From NCBI RefSeq assembly GCF_963677945.1, contig NZ_OY782578.1:1-64000 (forward strand): 64,000 nucleotides of DNA, written 5' to 3'. Numbering within the stretch: position 1 is the first letter of the stretch; every line of letters starts with the position of its first letter. The notes beneath the pieces were generated by a model. That model did no database searches and was not told the origin of the DNA. It saw only the letters and a list, made by a program, of their open reading frames with translations. The DNA comes from an uncultured Bacteroides sp. (GTDB lineage: Bacteria; Bacteroidota; Bacteroidia; Bacteroidales; Bacteroidaceae). Below, in pieces: positions 9,653 to 18,011 of this stretch. The translations under genes were made by a program, and so were the position numbers.

Positions 9653-9687
9653 ATCAGAATGCCTTGAATTATTTAAGGCATTCTGAT
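9653..9687 (+). promoter_or_regulatory. Intercistronic 13-bp perfect hairpin after susD
   Basis: ATCAGAATGCCTT (9653-9665) is matched perfectly by AAGGCATTCTGAT (9675-9687) around a 9-nt loop. It is followed by an A-rich stretch rather than a strong U-tract, so partial termination or mRNA stabilisation that raises susCD over enzyme expression is more likely than full termination. The role is inferred. Confidence 0.65.
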
Positions 9688-9732
9688 AAAAACAAATTTT
9701 ATTTTGAACAAGATTTCTTGTACTGTTGAAAC

Positions 9733-10956
9733 ATGAAAAAACTTCTGATAATAACATATCTATTCTTACTGGCAATATCAGCAAAAGCACAAATGTTTTT
9801 CGGAGAGAATCAGAGCAAACAGGATTCTATCTTTGAAAGTCTGGCAGCCACACCACCAATGGGCTGGAACAGTTGGAATAAGTTTGGCTGTGATGTGAAT
9901 GAAAGTCTATTAAAACAAATGGCAGATGCTATGACTAACTCAGGCATGAAAGATGCCGGATATCAATATATCGTAATTGACGATTGCTGGCAGGTTGGTC
10001 GTGATAAAGATGGAAACATTATTGCTGATCCTAAAGCTTTTCCAAATGGAATTAAAGCATTGGCGGATTATATTCACAACAAAGGTTTAAAGCTTGGAAT
10101 ATATTCATGTGCTGGTTCTCTGACATGTCAGGGAAGGCCGGGCAGCAGAGGATATCAGTTTCAGGATGCTCGCCAATATGCAAAATGGGGAGTTGATTAC
10201 CTGAAATATGACTGGTGCTCAAATGAAGGGCAAAATGCAGAAGCTGCATACAGAACAATGAGCGATGCTCTCAAAGCTTGCGGACGACCTATCGTTTTCA
10301 GTATTTGTGAATGGGGCGAAAGTCAGCCATGGAAATGGGCAAAAGGTATAGGACACTTGTGGCGTACTACTGCCGACATTCGTGATTGTTATCATTGCAA
10401 ATTCGATTGGGGTGGTGTTGGTGTTCTTGATATCATTGATACTTTAGCCGAATTATACCCTTATGCAGGACCTGGTCATTGGAATGATGCAGAGATGCTT
10501 GAAATTGGTAATGGCGGAATGACAAAAGACGAATACATCACTCACTTTTCAATGTGGGCAATGTTGGCAGCTCCATTAATGGCTGGTAATGACCTTCGTT
10601 CTATGGATAAAGATACCAAAGAGATACTTACAAACAAGGAAGTTATTGCTGTAGATCAGGATAGCCTTGGACAACAGGCCAGACGCTTTATGGATATGGG
10701 AGATCATGAAATATGGGCAAAGCCTCTGGCTAAAGGCGAAGTTGCCGTATGTTTCCTTAACCGTACTGATCACGAATGGCAACTTGATTATAACTGGAAA
10801 AAAGATGTGATGTACTTTGCGACTGATGTGAATATTCACAAAAATGAATATACAATCAGGGATTTATGGAAACATAAAGATATTGGCACAACAGCTGCAA
10901 ATACAAAATGTAACATACCTGCGCATGGAGTACTAATGGTGCGGTTAAAACTTTAA
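9733..10956 (+). CDS. Glycoside hydrolase family 27 alpha-galactosidase
   Basis: The enzyme removes terminal alpha-galactose with retention of configuration. A signal peptide (about 1-20, ending SAKAQ) sends it to the periplasm or surface. The TIM barrel begins PPMGWNSWNKFGC (41-53), the nucleophile is D160 in YLKYDWCSN, and the acid/base is D215 in RTTADIRD. Length is 407 residues, with the usual C-terminal beta domain. It is the third gene of the locus. Beside GH127, a possible substrate is the single alpha-galactose on serine of extensins, though galactomannan or raffinose-type sugars cannot be excluded. Confidence 0.93.
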   Translation: MKKLLIITYLFLLAISAKAQMFFGENQSKQDSIFESLAATPPMGWNSWNKFGCDVNESLLKQMADAMTNSGMKDAGYQYIVIDDCWQVGRDKDGNIIADPKAFPNGIKALADYIHNKGLKLGIYSCAGSLTCQGRPGSRGYQFQDARQYAKWGVDYLKYDWCSNEGQNAEAAYRTMSDALKACGRPIVFSICEWGESQPWKWAKGIGHLWRTTADIRDCYHCKFDWGGVGVLDIIDTLAELYPYAGPGHWNDAEMLEIGNGGMTKDEYITHFSMWAMLAAPLMAGNDLRSMDKDTKEILTNKEVIAVDQDSLGQQARRFMDMGDHEIWAKPLAKGEVAVCFLNRTDHEWQLDYNWKKDVMYFATDVNIHKNEYTIRDLWKHKDIGTTAANTKCNIPAHGVLMVRLKL

Positions 10957-10978
10957 AAATAAATCTAATCTAAAAGGG

Positions 10979-12124
10979 ATGAAAATATTTAAGAATATAA
11001 GATTGATAGTAGTTGCAACAATGGTTACCCTGGTTGGCTGCGGTTCAACGTCTGGCAATGATCCGGAGATTAATAAACCTGATACTGAAAAGCCTGAATA
11101 TACCGCCGACTATGATGATGGAACTACAATCTATATCAATGTAAAAATTGCTGTTGACAGAAAAGGTTGGCAAACACAATCTCCAGCTTTCTTTAAAGAA
11201 AAGCTAACTACTCAGTGGAACGAAATCAATGCTCGTTTCAATAATTGCGATAAAAAACATCAGCTTAAAAGAAAATATATTTTCAAACCTGACCTCGACG
11301 ATATTATTGTTTATGACGGCTGTTCATATTGGGGCGAAAACGGTGCAGACACCAAAGCTATCCAACAAATGGACAAAAACATATTCAAGTTGGTTGTCAT
11401 CTATGACTTCTTCTACGAAGGAGCAGAAAAGGGTGAATACGGCGGAGGATGTGGCAACAATAACGGAATTGGAACAATATTGGTTATAAATGGATCTGAA
11501 GGCATGAAAAACAAATACAACGATCATTTCAACCAATACACTTATCGTGCCATTACTCATGAATTGGGACATTTCCGGGGTGTTATTGATTTGTATGCCG
11601 ACGTTGTTGAAGGAAAAAACAATCCTGTCAACGGTGAAGGATTCACTCCTCCTCACTGCCTGATGAACGATTATTGTTACACTCCAGATGAGGAAAGTTG
11701 TTGGAGTGATTATGCAATAAAAATCATTAATATGGTTGGTAATACTAAACAAAGTGGTCTTATTGACGAGTTAATGTATCGGGATTTTGCTGATAATATG
11801 ATTATAAAAATGGCAATTAGCGGAACACCAGCCAACGGGAAAATTGCTCTTTATCAGGCAACTTACTCATACGAAACCTGGTGCAACACTGTTAGTAAAA
11901 CTCCATATTGTACTTACAATATACAGAATGGCAGTTATACTATAAACAATCTCAGAGGTTTGTTCTTTAAAAATCCTGAGAATAAATGGGACAGAAGACA
12001 GGTATTTCTGGTTGAAGCAACTACTGCTGACGGACAAAAGAAATATGCCTGGATATCTGATTTCATGATGCATAGCAGTGGAATGGATGGAAATAAAACT
12101 TATGAGGTAAAATTTGACTTTTAA
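10979..12124 (+). CDS. Putative metzincin-type zinc metalloprotease, lipoprotein
   Basis: I do not recognise the family as a whole. The 381-residue protein has a lipoprotein signal (lipobox LVGC, C21). It also carries the extended zinc signature HELGHFRGVID at 194-204, which is HExxHxxGxxD with H194, H198 and D204 as metal ligands and E195 as general base. A methionine at 229 in HCLMNDY is well placed for a Met-turn. Residues 280-381 look like a separate beta domain. It lies 22 bp after the GH27 gene, inside the sugar locus, which suggests it trims the peptide part of a glycoprotein substrate. Catalytic activity is inferred from the motif alone. Confidence 0.65.
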   Translation: MKIFKNIRLIVVATMVTLVGCGSTSGNDPEINKPDTEKPEYTADYDDGTTIYINVKIAVDRKGWQTQSPAFFKEKLTTQWNEINARFNNCDKKHQLKRKYIFKPDLDDIIVYDGCSYWGENGADTKAIQQMDKNIFKLVVIYDFFYEGAEKGEYGGGCGNNNGIGTILVINGSEGMKNKYNDHFNQYTYRAITHELGHFRGVIDLYADVVEGKNNPVNGEGFTPPHCLMNDYCYTPDEESCWSDYAIKIINMVGNTKQSGLIDELMYRDFADNMIIKMAISGTPANGKIALYQATYSYETWCNTVSKTPYCTYNIQNGSYTINNLRGLFFKNPENKWDRRQVFLVEATTADGQKKYAWISDFMMHSSGMDGNKTYEVKFDF

Positions 12125-12216
12125 AAGAGAACTACAACACATTCAAAAAAATAGGTATTATATTTACATAATGTTTTACAACCAAATACAAAGACTTTAA
12201 ACTTAAAAAATAAATT

Positions 12217-14652
12217 ATGAATATCAGACTACGTTCCTTGTTTTTTCTAACAGCTATAGGGATTACAACTATAGTTTCTGCAAAAAACAAAACAATAGAG
12301 CCTATACTTCAGGTACCTTTTACTCAGGTACACTTTAATGATAATTTCTGGGCACCAAGAATTGAAATAAACCGAACAGTATCCATTCCTTCCGCATTTA
12401 AGGAATGTGAGAAAAATGGAAGATTTGATAACTTTGCTCTTACCGGAAAACTAATTAAAGGGGAACATAAAGGAGACTTTTCCTTTGACGATACAGATCC
12501 TTATAAAATAATTGAGGGAGCATCTTATTCTCTTGCAGTGAAATATGATAAGAAACTGGATGCTTATCTGGATAGCGTTATCAATCTTATCCGTGCAGCA
12601 CAAGAACCCGATGGGTATCTTTGTACCTGCGTTACCAACAACTGTACTCGCCTTTCGGGCTGGTGGGGAACTCATCGCTGGGAAAAGATTAATAGTCACG
12701 AACTATACAATTGTGGACATTTATATGAAGCTGCTGTAGCACACTATCAGGCAACAGGAAAAAAGACATTATTGAATATCGCAATTAAGAATGCCGATCT
12801 GGTATGTGCAACATTTGGTCCAAACAACGGTCAAATTCACCGTCCTTCTGGTCACCCTATCGTAGAAATGGCTCTCTGTAAGTTATACAAGGTTACCGGT
12901 AACAAGAAATATCTTGATATGGCTAAATATTTTGTAGAAGAAACAGGTAGAGGAACCGATGGACACAGACTTAGTGAATACAGTCAGGATCATACGCCTA
13001 TTCTAAAGCAGGATGAAATTAAGGGGCATGCAGTAAGAGCCGGATACTTATATTCAGGAGTAGCTGATGTTGCCTATCTTACCAAAGACACAGCCTACTT
13101 CAATGCTCTTACTCGTATCTGGGATAATATGGCAAGTAAGAAATTGTATATAACTGGTGGTATCGGATCACGAGCACAAGGTGAAGGGTTCGGTCCTAAT
13201 TATGAGCTAAACAATCATACTGCATATTGCGAAACATGTGCTGCAATTGCAAATGTATACTGGAATCAACGAATGTTCCTGGCTACAGGCGATGCAAAAT
13301 ATATAGATGTTCTTGAACGAGCTCTTTATAATGGAGTAATTTCAGGAGTATCATTAAGCGGAAACAAGTTTTTCTACGATAATCCTCTTGAGTCAATGGG
13401 GCAGCATGAACGTCAGGCATGGTTTGGCTGTGCATGTTGTCCCGGAAACATCACTCGTTTCATGGCATCTGTACCCACTTACATGTATGCCACTCAAGGT
13501 AATGATATTTTCGTAAACCTATATGCGCAGAGCAACGGTAAAGTTAAAGTGGGGAAAAATGAAGTATCAATGAAGCAGACCACTCAATATCCTTGGGACG
13601 GCAAAATTACAATTTCTGTAAACCCTGTGAAAGGTGGAAAGTTTGCTATCAGTCTTCGTATACCGGGATGGGCTGGTAACCAACCTGTACCTACCAATCT
13701 TTACAAATTTACAGAAAAAGCATTGGTCAACTATAACGTTAGGATAAATGGAAAGATTGTTAAATTATCTGTTAAAGATGGATATGTATCAATTGATCGT
13801 CAGTGGAAAAAAGGAGATGTAATTGAACTAAATCTACCAATGTCTGTCCGCCGTATACAAGCTCATGAGAATGTAGCTGACGATAAAGGAAAACTAGCAA
13901 TAGAAAGAGGGCCCATAGTATATTGTTTAGAAGGCAAAGATCAGACAGATAAACATGTATTCAATAAATATATTCCGGAAAATACAAAGATGGATTATAC
14001 CTTCAAAAAAGATTTGCTCAACGGTGTAATGATATTGAAAGGCAATGCAAAAGAAGTAACTTTAAGCGGTGAAGAAAAAGATGTTCCATTCACAGCTATT
14101 CCATACTCTACATGGAACAATCGTGGAACAGATGAAATGGCTGTATGGATTCCTTCTTCAGCTAAATACACCCATCCTACTCCACTGCCTACTATCGCTT
14201 CAAAAGCGCGTACTATAATTGTCAAGGCTCCTATTCAGAACGATGCTCCTGATTCAGCCTCTACTGAAGAATGGGCTTGGGGGGTAAATGATCAATGGGA
14301 ACCTAAAAGTTCTTCAGATACATCAAAACCATATCATTATTGGTGGCTAAAAAGAGGAACGCCTGAAACACTGGCTTATGAATTTGAAAATGAAGAAACA
14401 GTATCTAATGTTGAGGTTTACTGGCTGGACATTGATCAATATGATGGTAACTTCAGAGTGCCAGAAAGCTGGAAACTATATTATAAGGATGGCGATAGCT
14501 GGAAGGAAGTAGAAGCTAAAAGTCCTTATACAACTAAAAAGGATTGCTACAACAGTCTCGATTTCACTCCGGTAAAGACAAAAGGTTTGAAAATTGTAGC
14601 AAAACTGCAAGACGGAGAATCTGGAGGAGTTCTGGAATGGAAAGTTAAATAG
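12217..14652 (+). CDS. GH127 family beta-L-arabinofuranosidase
   Basis: The family removes beta-L-arabinofuranose, best known from hydroxyproline-linked arabino-oligosaccharides. The 811-residue protein has a signal peptide (about 1-22) and an (alpha/alpha)6 barrel. Residues matching the characterised Bifidobacterium enzyme are E323 in QGEGFG (acid/base), E339 and C341 in YCETC, and C407 and C408 in FGCACCPGN. C407 is the expected cysteine nucleophile; E339, C341, C407 and C408 bind zinc. Spacing E323-E339 is 16, as in that enzyme. A C-terminal beta-sandwich follows after about residue 680. It is the last gene of the locus, before a strong terminator. Confidence 0.93.
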   Translation: MNIRLRSLFFLTAIGITTIVSAKNKTIEPILQVPFTQVHFNDNFWAPRIEINRTVSIPSAFKECEKNGRFDNFALTGKLIKGEHKGDFSFDDTDPYKIIEGASYSLAVKYDKKLDAYLDSVINLIRAAQEPDGYLCTCVTNNCTRLSGWWGTHRWEKINSHELYNCGHLYEAAVAHYQATGKKTLLNIAIKNADLVCATFGPNNGQIHRPSGHPIVEMALCKLYKVTGNKKYLDMAKYFVEETGRGTDGHRLSEYSQDHTPILKQDEIKGHAVRAGYLYSGVADVAYLTKDTAYFNALTRIWDNMASKKLYITGGIGSRAQGEGFGPNYELNNHTAYCETCAAIANVYWNQRMFLATGDAKYIDVLERALYNGVISGVSLSGNKFFYDNPLESMGQHERQAWFGCACCPGNITRFMASVPTYMYATQGNDIFVNLYAQSNGKVKVGKNEVSMKQTTQYPWDGKITISVNPVKGGKFAISLRIPGWAGNQPVPTNLYKFTEKALVNYNVRINGKIVKLSVKDGYVSIDRQWKKGDVIELNLPMSVRRIQAHENVADDKGKLAIERGPIVYCLEGKDQTDKHVFNKYIPENTKMDYTFKKDLLNGVMILKGNAKEVTLSGEEKDVPFTAIPYSTWNNRGTDEMAVWIPSSAKYTHPTPLPTIASKARTIIVKAPIQNDAPDSASTEEWAWGVNDQWEPKSSSDTSKPYHYWWLKRGTPETLAYEFENEETVSNVEVYWLDIDQYDGNFRVPESWKLYYKDGDSWKEVEAKSPYTTKKDCYNSLDFTPVKTKGLKIVAKLQDGESGGVLEWKVK

Positions 14653-14661
14653 GTGTTATCA

Positions 14662-14695
14662 AAAAAAGGATGTTCATGTTTGAACATCCTTTTTT
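14662..14695. terminator. Bidirectional terminator
   Basis: AAAAAAGGATGTTCA (14662-14676) and its exact complement at 14681-14695 flank a 4-nt loop, giving a T-tract on both strands. It closes the sugar locus and the convergent thioesterase gene. Confidence 0.85.
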
Positions 14696-14714
14696 AATAG
14701 CGTTTATCTATAAA

Positions 14715-15155
14715 TTAAATATTCTTACTAAGATCTCCTCTGCCCTCAAAATCATTCATGGCTTTTCTCCATTCTTCAGAAATAGGATAAGTAGATCTTG
14801 TTTTTGCATCAAAACATACCATGACTGTATGGCAAATGCATTTCACTTCGTTTGTTTCTGTATCAATCAGCTGCTGAAAAAGTTTAAAACTCTTAGTTCC
14901 AATCTCTACCACGGCTGTTTGTACAGCTACTTGTTCATTAGGATAAACAGGCAATATAAAATTCACCTGAATATTTGCAATTACTACTCCAACATCTTTA
15001 TTGATGCTCATATTTGGGATAACATCTTTAAAATAGGATGTCTTACCTAAATCATAAAACGAAAAATAGACTGAGTTATTCACATGTCCCAATGCATCAA
15101 AATCATTAAAACGCAACTGAATAGGGACTGTATGATTAAATTTTAGTTTTTCCAT
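14715..15155 (-). CDS. Acyl-CoA thioesterase, hotdog fold (YbgC/FadM type)
   Basis: The 146-residue protein has the single hotdog-domain layout of the 4-hydroxybenzoyl-CoA thioesterase family. The N-terminal signature is RFNDFDALGHVNNSVYFSF, with the catalytic aspartate and HVNN segment. It should hydrolyse short- or medium-chain acyl-CoA in the cytoplasm; the chain preference is unknown. It is monocistronic, between the bidirectional terminator and the divergent malic enzyme gene. Confidence 0.88.
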   Translation of the reverse strand: MEKLKFNHTVPIQLRFNDFDALGHVNNSVYFSFYDLGKTSYFKDVIPNMSINKDVGVVIANIQVNFILPVYPNEQVAVQTAVVEIGTKSFKLFQQLIDTETNEVKCICHTVMVCFDAKTRSTYPISEEWRKAMNDFEGRGDLSKNI

Positions 15156-15258
15156 CGTTAATATATTATTTAGTGCAAAAATACTCTTTTTTACAATCTA
15201 TTAGCAACAATCTGTATTAATTGACATTTAAAAAACTACAATTTACAACTTTATTTAG

Positions 15259-15266
15259 TAGATTTG
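15259..15266 (+). promoter_or_regulatory. -7 box TAGATTTG of the malic enzyme gene
   Basis: TAGATTTG fits TAnnTTTG and lies 30 bp before the ATG at 15297. No consensus -33 element is present at 19-20 bp. Confidence 0.45.
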
Positions 15267-15296
15267 TAGGCAAATTATGATAAATCACACACAAAA

Positions 15297-17585
15297 ATGG
15301 CTAAAATAACAAAAGAAGCGGCTTTGCTCTACCACTCACAGGGTAAGCCTGGAAAAATCGAGGTAGTTCCTACCAAACCTTACAGTACCCAAACTGACTT
15401 ATCTTTGGCATACTCTCCCGGAGTTGCAGAACCTTGTCTGGAAATTGAAAAAAATCCGCTAACAGCGTATGATTATACAGCTAAAGGAAACTTAGTAGCT
15501 GTAATTTCCAACGGTACTGCAGTACTTGGACTTGGAGATATTGGTGCACTAGCTGGAAAACCGGTTATGGAAGGTAAAGGATTACTCTTTAAAATATATG
15601 GAGGTATCGATGTTTTTGATATTGAAGTTAACGAAAAAGATCCCGAAAAATTTATCGAAGCTGTAAAAGCTATCGCTCCAACTTTCGGAGGTATTAACCT
15701 GGAAGATATTAAAGCTCCTGAATGTTTTGAAATTGAGAAACGTTTGAAGGCTGAACTTGATATTCCTGTAATGCATGATGACCAACACGGTACTGCAATT
15801 ATTTCCAGTGCAGGTTTGCTTAACGCACTTGAAGTAGCCGGAAAGAAGATTGAAGATGTAAAGATCGTTGTTAATGGCGCTGGTGCAGCTGCTGTTTCTT
15901 GTACGAAATTATATATTGCTCTTGGAGCACGTATGGAAAACATTGTAATGCTCGACAGTAAAGGTGTTATCTCAACTGAACGTACAAATCTTGATGAATC
16001 TAAGAAGTTCTTTGCAACTTCACGCACTGACATTCACACTTTGGCAGAAGCAATTAAAGATGCAGATGTATTCTTAGGACTTTCTAAAGGAAATATATTA
16101 TCACAGGATATGGTTCGCTCAATGGCTAACAACCCAATTGTGTTTGCTTGTGCAAATCCTATTCCTGAAATTACATACGAAGATGCTCTTGCAGCTCGTC
16201 CTGACGTGTTAATGTCAACCGGTCGTTCTGACTATCCAAACCAGATTAACAACGTAATTGGATTCCCTTATATATTCCGTGGTGCTCTTGACACTCGTGC
16301 AAGTGCTATCAATGAAGAAATGAAACTGGCTGCTGTTAAGGCTATTGCTGATTTGGCTAAGCTGCCTATCCCTGAAATTGTAAACAAAGTATATAATGTA
16401 ACCAATCTGTCTTTTGGTCCTGAATACTTTATTCCAAAACCTGTTGATCCACGTTTGATCACTGAAGTTTCTATGGCTGTTGCTAAAGCTGCTATGGAAT
16501 CGGGTGTTGCACGTAAACCTATTGAAGACTGGGATGCTTATAAGAAACATCTTCGTGAATTGATGGGTTATGAATCTAAGCTGACTAGTCAACTATATGA
16601 CACAGCTCGTACTGATCCTAAAAAAGTTGTTTTTGCAGAAGGTGGACACCCCAACATGTTGAAAGCTGCTGTTGAAGCTAAGAACGAAGGTATCTGTCAC
16701 CCTATTTTATTAGGAAATGAAGAACGAATTGAAAAGTTAGCAAAAGAATATGATTTGCATCTTGACGGAATTGAGATTGTAAATTTACGTCATGACAGTC
16801 AAGCTGAACGTCGTGATCGTTATGCTCATATCCTTGCTGAAAAACGTGCACGTGAAGGAGCTAATTACGATGAAGCTACCGATAAGATGTTCGAACGTAA
16901 CTATTTTGGTATGATGATGGTTGAAACCGGTGAAGCAGATGCTTTCATTACTGGTCTGTACACTAAATACTCAAATACAATTAAAGTTGCAAAAGAAGTA
17001 ATCGGTATTCAGCAAGGATACAAGCATTTCGGAACAATGCACATTCTTAATTCAAAGAAAGGCACTTACTTCCTTGCTGATACATTGATTAACCGCCACC
17101 CAGATACAGAAACACTGACTGACATAGCAAGACTTTCTGCTAAAACTGTTCGTTTCTTTAATCAAACTCCGGTTATGGCTATGTTATCATACTCAAACTT
17201 TGGTTCTGATCCAGTAGGTAGCCCTGCAAAAGTACATGATGCTGTTAAACAAATGCAGGAAGCTTATCCTGATTTAGCTATTGATGGAGAAATGCAGGTT
17301 AACTTTGCTATGGATAAAAAACTTCGTGATGCGAAATATCCATTCACAAAATTGTTTGGCAAAGATGTAAACACATTAATATTCCCGAACTTAAGTTCTG
17401 CGAACTCTAGCTATAAGTTAATTCAGGCTATGAACGACAGTGAACTGATCGGTCCTATTCAAATGGGTCTTAACAAACCTATTCATTTTACTGATAGTGA
17501 AAGTTCTGTTCGTGACATTGTAAACATCACTGCAGTAGCTGTTATTGATGCTATTGTTGCTGAAAAGACAAAGAACGCTAAGTAA
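15297..17585 (+). CDS. maeB: NADP-dependent malic enzyme with C-terminal phosphotransacetylase-like domain
   Basis: The enzyme decarboxylates malate to pyruvate, yielding NAD(P)H. The 762-residue protein joins a malic enzyme part (about 1-430; SLAYSPGVAEPC, MHDDQHGTA, the Rossmann loop VVNGAGAAAVSC) to a phosphotransacetylase-like part (about 430-755; KVVFAEGGHPNMLKAA, SSANSSYKLIQ). In MaeB-type enzymes the latter is regulatory, binding acetyl-CoA, rather than catalytic. It stands as a single gene upstream of glutamate dehydrogenase, so both feed pyruvate/2-oxoglutarate metabolism and NADPH supply. Confidence 0.95.
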   Translation: MAKITKEAALLYHSQGKPGKIEVVPTKPYSTQTDLSLAYSPGVAEPCLEIEKNPLTAYDYTAKGNLVAVISNGTAVLGLGDIGALAGKPVMEGKGLLFKIYGGIDVFDIEVNEKDPEKFIEAVKAIAPTFGGINLEDIKAPECFEIEKRLKAELDIPVMHDDQHGTAIISSAGLLNALEVAGKKIEDVKIVVNGAGAAAVSCTKLYIALGARMENIVMLDSKGVISTERTNLDESKKFFATSRTDIHTLAEAIKDADVFLGLSKGNILSQDMVRSMANNPIVFACANPIPEITYEDALAARPDVLMSTGRSDYPNQINNVIGFPYIFRGALDTRASAINEEMKLAAVKAIADLAKLPIPEIVNKVYNVTNLSFGPEYFIPKPVDPRLITEVSMAVAKAAMESGVARKPIEDWDAYKKHLRELMGYESKLTSQLYDTARTDPKKVVFAEGGHPNMLKAAVEAKNEGICHPILLGNEERIEKLAKEYDLHLDGIEIVNLRHDSQAERRDRYAHILAEKRAREGANYDEATDKMFERNYFGMMMVETGEADAFITGLYTKYSNTIKVAKEVIGIQQGYKHFGTMHILNSKKGTYFLADTLINRHPDTETLTDIARLSAKTVRFFNQTPVMAMLSYSNFGSDPVGSPAKVHDAVKQMQEAYPDLAIDGEMQVNFAMDKKLRDAKYPFTKLFGKDVNTLIFPNLSSANSSYKLIQAMNDSELIGPIQMGLNKPIHFTDSESSVRDIVNITAVAVIDAIVAEKTKNAK

Positions 17586-17600
17586 CATAAACTTTTTGTT

Positions 17601-17646
17601 GGGGTGGTAAAATTAGAATACTTTAAAGTATTCCATTTATCACCCC
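17601..17646 (+). terminator. Long hairpin after the malic enzyme gene
   Basis: GGGGTGGTAAA pairs with TTTATCACCCC, enclosing the inner palindrome GAATACTTTAAAGTATTC. A U-tract is weak, so termination is probable but not certain. The 275 bp that follow, up to the glutamate dehydrogenase promoter, are A+T-rich and show no gene. Confidence 0.5.
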
Positions 17647-17922
17647 ATATTCTTTCCGCTCCTCAAAATACAACTAATCAAAAGAAAGTATTCTAAATCG
17701 CAATCTGCTTTTATTAGCTCATTTTAAATATCGTTTTAACATCATCAAAGCTTATTCAATAGACAATTTGATGATATATCTTCCACCATATATTGATTTA
17801 CAAAGCCTCACCCTTACATTTTCACACAAGTCTTAAAAAAAAGAAAAAAGGTATCTTTTCGTCACTTAAAAAAACAAAAACAACCAATTTGATATTTATT
17901 CCCACTTTAAATTGTGAATTTG

Positions 17923-17953
17923 TTTGATATTTAAAATTAAAACAATAAATTTG
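17923..17953 (+). promoter_or_regulatory. Consensus promoter of the first glutamate dehydrogenase gene
   Basis: TTTG (17923-17926), a 19-bp spacer and TAAATTTG (17946-17953) match the Bacteroides primary sigma consensus exactly. The ATG is about 58 bp downstream, so there is a leader of about 50 nt. Confidence 0.8.
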
Positions 17954-18011
17954 CAATCACAACTTAGAACAACAACATTTTTAACATACAACAACCAATA
18001 AAAGAAATCTT

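Noticed and set aside
4762-14652. Arabinan or pectin utilisation locus
   Set aside because: It lacks the GH43, GH51, GH28 or lyase genes expected for these. GH127 acts on beta-L-arabinofuranose, which is not the main linkage of arabinan.
15473-16033. Antisense ORF of 186 codons in the malic enzyme gene
   Set aside because: It is the serine- and isoleucine-rich shadow of a strongly supported coding frame. Other long antisense frames in gdh, sprA and the PEP-synthase-like gene are rejected for the same reason.
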